The position numbers and the translations under genes are program-made. This document shows, piece after piece, positions 13,801 to 26,283 of a stretch of 64,000 nucleotides of DNA (the first letter of the stretch is position 1; every line of letters begins with the position of its first letter). Under the pieces are notes generated by a model. The model was not told where the DNA came from and searched no databases. It saw only the letters and a program-made list of their open reading frames with translations. The stretch is from Megaleporinus macrocephalus (taxonomy: Eukaryota; Chordata; Actinopteri; Characiformes; Anostomidae), in the NCBI GenBank assembly GCA_021613375.1, contig CM038726.1, positions 7,062,349-7,126,348 of the forward strand, in the 5' to 3' direction.

Positions 13801-16800
13801 TTTGGTTTAGTATCTAACTTCATAATATCCCGTTCTAAAAAGAGTCTAATATTGGGTTTAGTACAGAATTTAAATTCAATTTATTCAGTTCTAAAAAGAG
13901 TCTAATACTGGGTTTAGCACAGAATTTAACTTGATTATATAAAGTTCTAAAAATTATCTAATACTGGATTTAGTTTAGTATTTAACTTTATTATACCCAG
14001 TTCTTAAAAGAGTCTAATACTGGGTTTAGCTTGGTATTTAATTTCATTATGTCTAATTCTATAATGAGTCTAACACTGGGTTAGTTTGGTATTAAACTTC
14101 TCTATATCCAGTACTAAAAGAGTCTAATACTGGGTTTAGTACTCTGTTTAACTTAATTATATCCAGTTCTAAAAGAGTCTAATATTGGGTTAAGTACAAA
14201 ATTTAACTTAATTGTATCCAGTTCTAAAAGGAATCTAATACTGGCTTTAGTTTAGAATTCAAGTTCAATATATCCAGTTTAATAAAAAGTCTAATACTGG
14301 GTTCAATACAGTTTTGAACTTCATTATATCAAGTTTCAAATAGAGTCTAATATTGGGTTTATTTTAGAATTTAACTTCATTATATCCAGATCTAAAAAGG
14401 CTCTAATAATGGGTGTAGTTTGGTATTAAACTTCATTATGTCCAGATCTTAAAAGTGTCTCATACTAGATTTAGTTTAGTATTTAACTTTATCATATCCT
14501 GTTCCAAAAAAGAGTTTAATACTGGTTTTAGCTTGGTATTTAACTTCATTATGTCCAATTCTATAATGAGTCTAAAACTGGGTTAGTTTGGTATTAAACT
14601 TCTCTATGTCCAGTACTAAAAAGAGTCTAATACTGGGTTTAGTACTGTGTTTAACTTAATTATATCCAGTTCTAAAAGAGTCTAATACTGGGTTCAATAC
14701 AGTATTAAACTTCATTATATCCAGTTCTAAAAGTAGTCTAATATTTGGTTTAGCTTGGTATTTAACTTCATTATGTCCAATACTAAAATGAGTCTAATAC
14801 TGGGTTTAGTTTGGTATTAAACTTCTCTATGTGTAATACTAAAAAGAGTCTAATACTGAGTTTACTACAGCGTTTAACTTCATTATATCCATTTCTAAAA
14901 AGAGTCTAATACTGGGTTTAGTACAGAATTTAAATTCAATTTATTCAGTTCCAAAAAGAGTCTATTACTGGGTTTAGTACAGTCTAGTACTAAAAAGAGT
15001 CTAATACTGGGTTTTCTACAGTGTTTAACTTCATTATATCTAGTCCTAAAAAGAGTCTAATGCTGGTATTATTTTAGTATTTAAATTCATTATATCTACT
15101 TCTAAAAGTGGTCTAACAATGGTTTTAGTTCAGTATTTAACTTCATAATATACTGTTCTAAAAAGAGTCCAATACTGAATTTAGTACAGTATTTAACTTA
15201 ATTATATGCAGCTTTTAAAGTTTCTAATACAGCTTCTAATACTGGGTTTAGTACTGTGTTTAACTTCATTATATCCATTTCTAAAAAGAGTCTAATACTG
15301 GGTTCAATACAATATTAAACTTTTTTATATCAAGTTCTAAAAGTAGTCTAATATTTGGTTCAGTATCTAACTTCATAATATCCAGTTCTAAAAAGAGTCT
15401 AATAGTGGGTTTAGTACAGAATTTAAATTCAATTTATTCAGTTCTAAAAAGAGTCTAATACTGGGTTTAGCACAGAATTTAACTTGATTATATAAAGTTC
15501 TAAAAATAATCTAATACTGGATTTAGTTTAGTATTTAACTTTATTATACCCAGTTCTTAAAAGAGTCTAATACTGTGTTTAGCTTGGTATTTAATTTCAT
15601 TATGTCCAATTCTATAATGAGTCTAAAACTGGGTTAGTTTGGTATTAAACTTCTCTATATCCAGTACTAAAAGAGTCTAATACTGGGTTTAGTACTCTGT
15701 TTAACTTAACTATATCCAGTTCTAAAAGAGTCTAATATTGGGTTCCATACAGTATTAAACTTCATAATATCCAGTTCTAAAAAGAGTCTAATACTGGGTT
15801 TAGTACAGAATTTAACTTCATTACTTAAAGTTCTAAAAATAATCTAATACTGGATTTAGTTTAGTATTTAACTTTAATGTACCCTGTTCTAAAAAGAGTC
15901 TAATACTGGGTTTAGCTTGGTATTTAAATTCATAATACCCTGTTCTAAAAAGAGACTAATACTGGGTTTAGCATAGAATTTAACTTCATTACTGAAAGTT
16001 CTAAAAATAATCTAATACTGGATTTAGTTTAGTATTTAACTTTATTGTGCCCTGTTCTAAAAAGAGTCTAATACTGGTTTTAGCTTGGTATTTAACTTAA
16101 TTATGTCCAGTACTAAAATGAGTCTAATACTGGGTTTAGTTTGGTATTAAACTTCTCTATGTCCAGTACTAAAAAGAGTCTAATACTGGGTTTACTACAG
16201 TGTTTAACTTCATTATATCTAGTTCTAAAAAGAGTCTAATACTGGGTTTGGTTTATTATTTAAATTCATCATATCTTGTTCTAAAAGTGGTCTAATAGTG
16301 GTTTTAGTTTAGTATTTAACTTCATTACGTCCAGTACTAAAATGAGTCTAATACCGGGTTTAGTTTTTGTAATAAACTTTTCTATGTCCAGTACTAAAAA
16401 GAGTCTAAAACTGGGTTCAATACACTATAAAACTTCATTATATCCAGTTCTAAAAAATTGTCTAAAACTGGGTTTATGTTAGTATTTAACTTCATTATAT
16501 ACAGTTCTAAAAATATTTTAATACTGGGTTTAGTACTGTGCTTAACTTCATTACATCCAGTTATAAAAGTGTCTAATATTGGGTTCAATACAGTATTAAA
16601 CTTCATTATATCCAGTTCTAAAAAGAGTCTAATACTTGCTTTAATTTAGTAATTAACGTCATTATATCCAGATATAATAAGAGTCTAATATTGGGTTTAG
16701 TACAGTATTTAACCCCATTTTATGACACTCTAAAAGTGTCTAATAATGGTTTCAATTTGGTATTTAACTTCATTATATCAATTTCTCAATGGAGCTTAAC

Positions 16801-19800
16801 ACTGGGTTTAGTTCAGTATTTAACTTCATTATATCCAGTTCTAAAAAGAGTCTAATACTAGGTTTAGTTTAGTTTTTAACTTCGTTGTGTCCAGTTCCAA
16901 AATTGTCTAATACTGGGTTTAGTTTGGTATTTAACTTATTTTTTTTCAGTTGTAAAAAATGGAATACTGGATTTAGTACATCTAAATGTATTATATTAAG
17001 GTCTAAAAAGAGTCTAATACTAGATTTAGTACATTTATTAACTTAATCATATCCAGTTCTAATTGTGTCTAACAATGGGTTTAGTTTGGCATTTCAATTC
17101 AATATATCAATTTCTAAAAAAAGTTTACTACTGGGTTTAGTTTAGTATTTAACTTAATTGTGTCCAGTTCCAAAAGTGTCTAATACTGGGTTTAGTTTGG
17201 TATTTAAATTCATTACATCAAGTTCTAAAAATATCTAATACTAGATTTAGTACACTAATTAACTTCATTATATCCAGTCCTATAAGTGTCTAATAAAAGG
17301 TTTAGTTTGGTATTTAAATTCATTATATTGATTTCTAAAAAGAGCTTAATACTGGGTTTAGTTTAGTATTTAATTTAATTTTATCCAGTTCTAAAAATAG
17401 TCAATTAGTGGTTTTAGTATAGTATTTAACTTTATTAGTATCAGTTCTAAAAATAGTCTAATACTGGGTTTAGTTTGGTATTTTACTTCATTATATCCAG
17501 TTCTGAAATGTGTCTAATATTTGATTTAGTATAATATCTGACTTTATTATATCCAGTTCTAAAATTAGTCTAATACTGGGTTTAGTTAAGTAATTAATTT
17601 CATTATATACAGATCTAACAGGAGTCTAATACCAGGTTTCATTTAGTAATTAACTTCATTATATCCAGATCTTAAAAAGAGTCTAATACTGGGTTTAGTT
17701 TACTATTTAACTTCATTATATCCAGTTTCATAAAAAGTCTAATACTGGGTTAAATACAGTTTTAAACTTCATTATAGAGCCTGAGTGGTTTTAGTATAGT
17801 ATTTAACTTCATTACAGTGAGTTCTAACAAGAGACTAATACTGAGTTTAGTTTAGCATTGAACTTCATTATATCTAGTTATAAAAAGCATCTAATACTGA
17901 GTTTAATACAGTATTTTAAATGATTTAATCCAGTTCTAAAAAGTGTGTAGAACTGGGTTTAGTTTAGTATTTAACTTTATTATATCCAGTTCCAAAAAGT
18001 TTCTCATACTGGTCGTAGTTTAGTATTTAACTTCATTAAATCCAGTTTTAAAAAAGTCTAATACTTTTACATATTATATCCAGTTCTAAAATGAGTAAAA
18101 TACTTGGTTTAGTTCAGTATGTAATATTATTATATCCAGATCTAAAAAGAGTCTAATACAGGGTTTAGTTTGGAATTAAACTTTATTATATCCAGTTCTA
18201 AAAAATGTCTAATACTGGGTTTAGTTTGGTATTTAAATTCATTATATCCAGTTCTAAAAAGAATCTAATACTGGGTTTAGTTAAGTATTTAAGTTCATTA
18301 TATGCAGTTCCATAAAGAGTCTAATACTGGGTTCATTATTGAAGTTAATAGTATCCAGTTCTAAGAAGAGTATAATAGTGGGTTTTGTACAGTATTTAAA
18401 TTAATTATATCCAGTTCTGAAAACAGTCTCATACTAGGTTTAGTGTAGTATATAATTTCATTATATGCTTTTTAAAAAATAGTCTAATACTGGGGTTAGT
18501 TTAGTAATTAACTTCATTATGTCTAGAACTAAAAAGAATCTAATACTAAGTTTAGTTTAGTTGATAACTTCATTTTATTTATACAAAGATTCAAATACTG
18601 GCTTTATTTTAGTGTTGAACTTCATTATATCCAGTTCTAAAGAGTTTAATAATGTGTTTAGTTTAGTATTTAACTTCATTATATCTAGTTCTAAAAGGTC
18701 TAATACTTAATTTAGTACAGTATTTAACTTCATAATATGCAGCTCTAAAAGAGTCTAATAATGGGTTTAATTTGGTAATAAATTTCATTATATTAAGTTT
18801 TAAAAAGACTCTAATACTGGGTTTAGTACAGAATTTAACTTCATTATATCAAGTTCTAAAAAGAGTCTAATACTGGGTTTACTTTATTAATTAACTTTAT
18901 TAGATCCAGATCTAAAGAGAGTCTAATACAGGGTTTAGTTTGGAATTAACTTCATTGTATCCAGTTCTAAAAGTAGTTTAATATTGGTATTATTTTGGTA
19001 TTTAAATTCATTACATTCAGTTTTAAAAAGAGTCTAATACTGGGTTTAGTTTAGTATTCAACTTCATTATATCCAGTTCCAAAAAGAGTGTAATACTGGG
19101 TTTATTTTGGTACTTAAATTCTGTATATCCAGTTCTAAAAAGAATCTAACACTGGGTTTAGTTTAGTATTTAAGTTTATTATATCCAGTTTTATAAAGAG
19201 TCTAATACTGAGGTAAGTTAATATTGAAGTTAATAATATCCAGTTTTAAAAAGTGTCTAATCATGGGTTAAATTCGGTATGTAGCTTCATTATATTCAGT
19301 TCTAAAAAGAATCTAACACTGGCTTTAGTAAAGTATCTAACTTCATTACATCCAGATCTAAAAAGGCTCTAATACTGGGTTTTGTTTGGTATAAAACTTC
19401 ATTATGTCCAGTACTAAAATGAGTCTAATACTGGGTTTAGTTTGGTATTAAACTTCTCTATGTCCAGTTCTAAAAAAATCTAATACTGGGTTCAATGGGG
19501 TATTTAACTTAATTATATCCAGTTCTAAATATAGTCTAATACTGGGTTTAGTTTAGTATTTCATTTTATTATATCTAGTTCTAAAAATAGTCTAATAGTG
19601 GTTTTAGTTGAGTATTTAACTTCATTATATACAATTCTAAAAAGAGTCCAATACTGAATTTAGTACAGTATTTAACTTCATTATATGCAGTTCTAAAAGA
19701 GTCTAATAATGGGTTTAGTTTGGTATTAAACTTCTCTATGTCCAATTCTAAAAATACTCTAATATTGGGTTTAGTACAGTGTTTAACTTCATTATATCCA

Positions 19801-22800
19801 GTTCTAAAGTGATTCTAATACTGTGTTTATTTTAGTAATTTATGTCATTATATCCAGATCTAAAAAGATTCTAATACTGGGTTTAGTTTGGTATTAAACT
19901 TAATTATATCCAGTCCTTAAAGTAGTCTAATATTGCGTTTAGTTTAGTATATAACTTCATTATATCTAGTTCTAAAAAGAGTCTAATACTGGGTTTAGTA
20001 CAGAATTTAACTTTAATATATCCAGTTCTAAATAGAGTCCAATTCTGGGTTTAGTACAGAATTTTACTTCTTCATATCCAGTTCTAAAAAGAATCTAATA
20101 TCGGGTTAATTTATATTCATTATATCCAGTCCTAAATGTAGTCTAATATTGGGTTTAGTTTATTATTTAACTTCAATATATCCAGTTCTAAAAAGAGTCA
20201 AATACTGGGTTTATTTTGGTATTTAAATTCATTATGTCCATTTCTAAAAAGAGTATAATACTGGGTTTTGTTTAGTATTTAACTTCATTATATCCAGTCC
20301 TAAATGTAGTCTACTATTGGGTTTAGTTCATTATTTAACTTCATTATATCCAGTTCTAAAAAGAGTCTAATACTGGGTTTAGCTTGGTATTTAAATTCAT
20401 TATATCCATTTCTAAAAAGAGTATAATACTGGGTTTAGTTTAGTATTTAACTTCATTATATCCAGTGATAAAAAGAATCTAATACCTGATTCAGTATATT
20501 ATCTAATACTAGGTTTAGTACAGTCATTTATTTAATCCACCAATTTAATCAATAAATTCACCCTTTTTCGCATTAAATATTTGTTTTCTGAGGTTGGTTT
20601 GAGTTCAGGGATCCACACACTTGTAATAAATATTGAAAACACAGCAGAACTTGCTTATATAAAAAAGGTTTATTTAGATGAACAATTATCAAAGAGGGAG
20701 AACAACAGGACATAGGTAATAAAAGAAATGAAGTGATAAAAAGGGATAAACCAACCAAAAATAAAAGAATGGAATTAAACTAAGAGAAATCAGAACTTGC
20801 TGTATTCTGAATGGCAATATGCACTCTGTGAAAAATACTTTTAACCAAAAACCCTAACAACACCCTCTCGCACCGGACCACACAGATGTTTGCGCATGCG
20901 AGTGTGCTGCCTGACTGCTTTGTGGCTGCGAAGATCATCGTTGCTGGGTGGCTGTTGCGCTGGGTTTAATCTCATGGGGTGCTCTGCACGACATCGGCTT
21001 CTGGAGCGATGGCGGGTGTCGACTTCTGCGTGCTGGTCACGTGGTCAAGGGTCGTTCATCTGGTGGAGGCCTGTGACTTGCTTCGCAGAATTTGCATGGG
21101 CTCGAGCTGGTCACGCGACTTGGTTGCTTTGCGTGAGTCACGTTGTTCGCGTGCTTTGGTTACCGTCTCAACGTGTTGGTTTCCTCGGTAACAGGCGAGC
21201 GTGTGCTGGTTCGCACCAAACGCTTTTCAGTCTAAGTGGACTTGGCACCTTGTTTTAGTTGCGTCTCTGCTTCTAGCATGTCTGCAGGTCTAATCTAAGA
21301 TGAGTTTCTGAGATGAGTTTTTAGAGTCTTCAAAAAGTGCGGTCGGGTGGGAGCTTCTTCTGTACATGAGCCAAGCTTGGTTGAAAAGCGTTGCTCCGTT
21401 CGAGCTCTGGCCTGGCTGGAGAATTTGAAGTGCACGTAGAAGTCAGGGGAGCTTCGAGCTTCGAAGTTGATGAAGATGAAGAGAGAGTGGCCGGGTAGGC
21501 CCTCCCCACCTTCCTGCCAGCGGGGGATCTAGATGCAAGGCAAGAGCTTTTTCCAAGAACGGGCAGTAGAGAGAAGTCTGTCTGTTTATAGGACTCCTAA
21601 GAGGGGCATGGTCAGAGATTCACTCTATTCTGATTGGCTGATGCCAAAGAAGGGCATCTTTCAAAATTTGTCCCATTTGCACAACAGAAGCAAAAACCAA
21701 ATTAAACAGGATTGAAGAAAAGTACAGAAAAGTATATTATGGTACTCTAAAGAAAAGTAAACAGTTAATTCTTAATTAACAGTTAATTCAGATCCTTAAT
21801 TAAAAGACCGCCAACCACTGAATTAATCTGAACTTTTGTAAATGCTTCGGTAAACTTACAGATTTAAGTTTACTAGATAAGATAACACACTGATAAGTTT
21901 TCACCCACTTAGGATGTTTACAAAGAAAAACTCATATGTTTGGATATGAAAGTGTACAAATTTTCGAAGATTAATTAATCTTAACAATTGTCTTAATTAA
22001 ATAATTCGGCTTATAATCATTGAATCTTTTTAAAGAAAAAGAAGGAGGAAGGAAAGATCACAGTGGATACACAATTGACAATTGTACATATTTTAATACA
22101 CATATTGGGGAACAGTTCCATTCCAGATGTCTCTGTTAAAGGCAGAAATTCTGCAGAAGTTTGAGGTCCTGGAATTTGGTAAAAGGGCCTTTATGACTCG
22201 TGACATCCTGTGCCCATGGCTACCATTGAGAAACATGGACTGCATAGGTTGAGTGGGGTTGTGTGGGGGTTTGTGTGTCGTAAATAGTTTTAAATAGCTC
22301 TGTCTCTATCTGCCCCCGAAGAACTGACCGGAGGTGAGGGTTGGTTCTTCATGCGGAGAAGAGACTATGAATATTTTTGAGGCCACATCAGGCAATCAAA
22401 GTTTTCTGCATGGAGTGCAACAGTATTTAACTTCATTATATCCAGTTGTAAAAAGAGTCTAATACTTGGTTTAGTACAGTATTTAAATTTATTATATTCA
22501 GTTCTAAAAAGAGTGTAATACTGGGTTTAGTTTAGTATTTAACTTCATTATATCCAGTTCTAAAAAGATTCTAATACTGGGTTTAATTTAGCATTTAACT
22601 TCATTATATCCAGTTCTAAATCGAGTCTAATACTGGGTTGAGTTTAGTATTCAACTATATTATATTCAGTTCCAAAAAGTGTCTAATACTGGGTTTAGTT
22701 TGGTATTTAAATCCATTATATTCATTTCTAAATAGAGTATAATACTGGGTTTAGTTTAGTATTTAACTTCATTATATCCAGTTAAAGTGAAATAAGGATT

Positions 22801-25800
22801 AAAGTGTAAATACATACGTGTGAGGTGCCCAAAGCGTTTATAAGTTGAATAAAAATGGGTGGAATTAAAAACAACCGGAGTATAATGAGTATATATGATG
22901 ATTAAGAGAGTCATGCAGCTATTAACTGGTGTGTTAGCATGCCTGTGAGCATTAGCTCGCATTAGCGTTGTAGTTATAGGCATTGGTATAGGCTTATAAG
23001 TCTGAAGAGCTGTTAAATATTGGTCTACCTTTTATTTTGAGTTAATTATGCTTTGAGTACAGTGTGTTGAACGATGTGCTGCATTGCAAAGGTTGTTTTA
23101 AAGTTGGGTTGAAACCTCAAGTTTCCCGAGCTTCAGGATGGTGAGCCAGGAGAAAAGTACAGTTCCCAGCGGGCTGTGGGATGTGCGCATGTGTCAGACC
23201 AACACAACAGAACAACACGCAGATAAGAGGAGAGATGCACTGACCACCACACACACATAAGAAATAAGTCTACCCCAGTAGTGAAGAACACTTTCAGACA
23301 TTAAAAAAACAGAACGAAAAGGAGGAACATTGAGGAAAAAACATTACATACATACGAAACACGAAGAATGAAAAAAAAAGAATAATAGCGAATAAAAGAC
23401 TCAAGTGTTAAAATGGACTTATATTACTTTTTCTGATTGTTAAATGAGTTCTGTTGTGTAAAAACTAGTTTTCATTCCTGCGTCAAGGTACTGTTAACTG
23501 TGAGAAACAAGAACTTTGTATGTTTATTTTCTTATATGTTGTTGCAAAGCACTGACTTGGTTTGTTGACTAGAAAAGCTCTATTTGCTATTTTGCTATAT
23601 ATATTTTTTTCTTTTCCTCAAGCCAAGAGAGAGCTATTTCATTTGTTTTTTATTCCCATTTTTATATCGACTGAGACTGCTCTTTTCACTTTTCTTGCAT
23701 TTATCACTTATACTCAATATTGCACATACATATCTATCTCTGAAGGACTCTGAAGGATCTTTTTTTTTAATTAGTCAATAAATACATAGTTGTAACTCCA
23801 GAGCCTTGCATTCTGCCTTTTGCATTTCAGTTAAAAGCTAGCTGGCTAACAGCTAATGTGAACAAAGCTCTTTCCCTCTGTTCACCCCTCCTAGATATTC
23901 CACTGTCCACTGTGAACTTCACTGTAACATTAAAGCATTTAGGAAGCTCAGCGTCTCAGACAGGAAGTGTTCAAGTAGTGCAGAACAGTACAAACACTGA
24001 TCAGTCCATGCACAGCTACTGCAGAGTTCACAAATGCTGTTAGAATTGAAAGACCCGTCCAGATATTAATGCTTATGGGTTTAGAATGTGGTGTTATTAA
24101 AATTCCTGTCGGTGTAATGAGCATTAATACTTTCATACAGTGCAGTGTTTCTCAGCCCCGGCCTTCGAGACCCACTGCCTCACATTTTAGTGTTTTTTCT
24201 GCTTCAACACCTATTTTAACTAGGTAATGGACTGGTAATGAGATGATTGGACTGGTGATGGACTTGTAATGAGGTGATTAGTGATTAGAACTAATTGAAA
24301 TGATTTAATGTCATATGGCAGTTATTTTTGTTATAATACAAACTTTAAAAACGTTAATGTTATATTAATGTTAGTTTAATATACTACTAATCAACTGCAT
24401 CAATTTCGTTAAATACTGACATGAAGTTACAACTGGTGACTTGACTAGGCTTGGAACTTGACTCGAGACTCGCTTGTATTGACTTGGGACTTGACTCGGG
24501 ACTTGATTGTCAAGACTTGAGACTTACTTGTTACTTGTAACTTAGTGACTTGGTCCCATGTCTGGGTAATCAGGAGCAGGTGGCTAAAAAAAGGGGCAGG
24601 TTTGGTGTATTCTTGGCTACGTTATGTTGTCTTTAGATGCGTGGTGAGGTTAAATCAGTGTGTAATTGCTTACATTCTTAAGTGTGTAATTCAGATGAAC
24701 AGAGATGATTCCACAGCATTTTCACTTACATCCCAGAAACACACATCTGCCCTCATTTCTACTTTCATTTAAATATTTAAACAAATAAATAATCATTACT
24801 TTGTTTATTACTTTGTTTACTAAGTTTATTCGTTTATAGCGTGACTCAAATATGAGGCAGTCTGAGTGAATCTCATTAGGAAATAACAGAATCTCAGGTG
24901 TAATAATGAACAGAAGGTTGTAATGTGAGGGAGAAGCTCAGAAAGCTCTAGAGAGAAACAGTTGGACTGCTAGCAGAGAAGCTGGAAGATGAAGATTTTT
25001 CAATGATCAGTAGAGATACAATTATATACATATACATAAATGTATATATCATCACTGATCTATAATAAAGCCCTGCAGACAAATACATACAAACAGACAG
25101 ACAGACAGAGGACACAGACAAAAAGACATCAGCAAATAATATTAAAATTACTGAAATAAAAATATGAAATATGAGGTTCAATCTGTATCAGATCCTCATA
25201 AAGAAAAGAAACTCTACAAACAGTGCAGCGTTTTCTACATTCACTGTGTTGTTAAATCTCCAGCTTTACTGATATTTACATCTAATAATTCACTTATGAT
25301 TCCATACATGAAATATTCACTTCATATAATTCTCTTCACAGTGGCTTTCAGATGGAGAGAAACTGAGTGGTGAGTATAAATTAGTGTGTAATGTGTGTAT
25401 TTAGATGAGTGGTGAGTATAAATCAGTGTGTAATGTGTGTATTTAGATGAGTGATGAGTATAAATCAATGTGTAATGTGTGTATTTAGATGAGTGGTGTG
25501 TATAAATCAGTGTGTAATGTGTGTATTTAGATGAGTGTTAAGTATAAATCAGTGTGTAATGTGTGTATTTAGATGAGTGGTGAGTATAAATCAGTGTGTA
25601 ATGTGTGTGTTTAGATGAGTGGTGAGTATAAATCAGTGTTTGATGTGTGCATTTAGATGAGTTTTGAGTATAAATCAGTGTGTAATGTGTGTGTTTAGAT
25701 GAGTGCTGAGTATAAATCAGTGTGTAATGTATGTGTTTAGTTGTGTTGATTGTTGATGAAGAGTGTTTTAGTGTAATTACTGGATGTATCAATAATGAAC

Positions 25801-26244
25801 ACCAGGGGTTGGATGACGTTGATTTATTGCACACCTGCAATGAATATGGCACCACAGTGTAAATGCTCAGTCTAGCATTGCTACACTTATTAATACTGAG
25901 TTTCAAATACAATGAACAAAATATTCACAAACATAGACAACTTACCTGCAATGAATATGGCACCACAGTGTAAATGCTCAGTCTGTTTTTGGACAGCATG
26001 CAGCTACAGAGATATTAGCAACATTAGCATAGTTTAGAAATTATCTCTGAATTTATAACTCTTTAAATATAGAGTTTCCAGAAAACCCAGTCGGGCATTC
26101 TGGTCTATGATACGTGTATCTTAAGATACTAAGAAGCAAAATGGAAAATTTCATCACTTTACTTGAGTTATTTGCAGTTTTACTGATCTCACATATGGAA
26201 CTGTACCCAGAGACATTCTACTGCCGACGCTTCACAGATTAACG

Positions 26245-26283
<39 letters not shown>

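Noticed and set aside
20890..21258. 122-codon frame in GC-rich DNA
   Set aside because: Lies inside the LTR-like insert, has no recognisable motif, and is open because that part is GC-rich.
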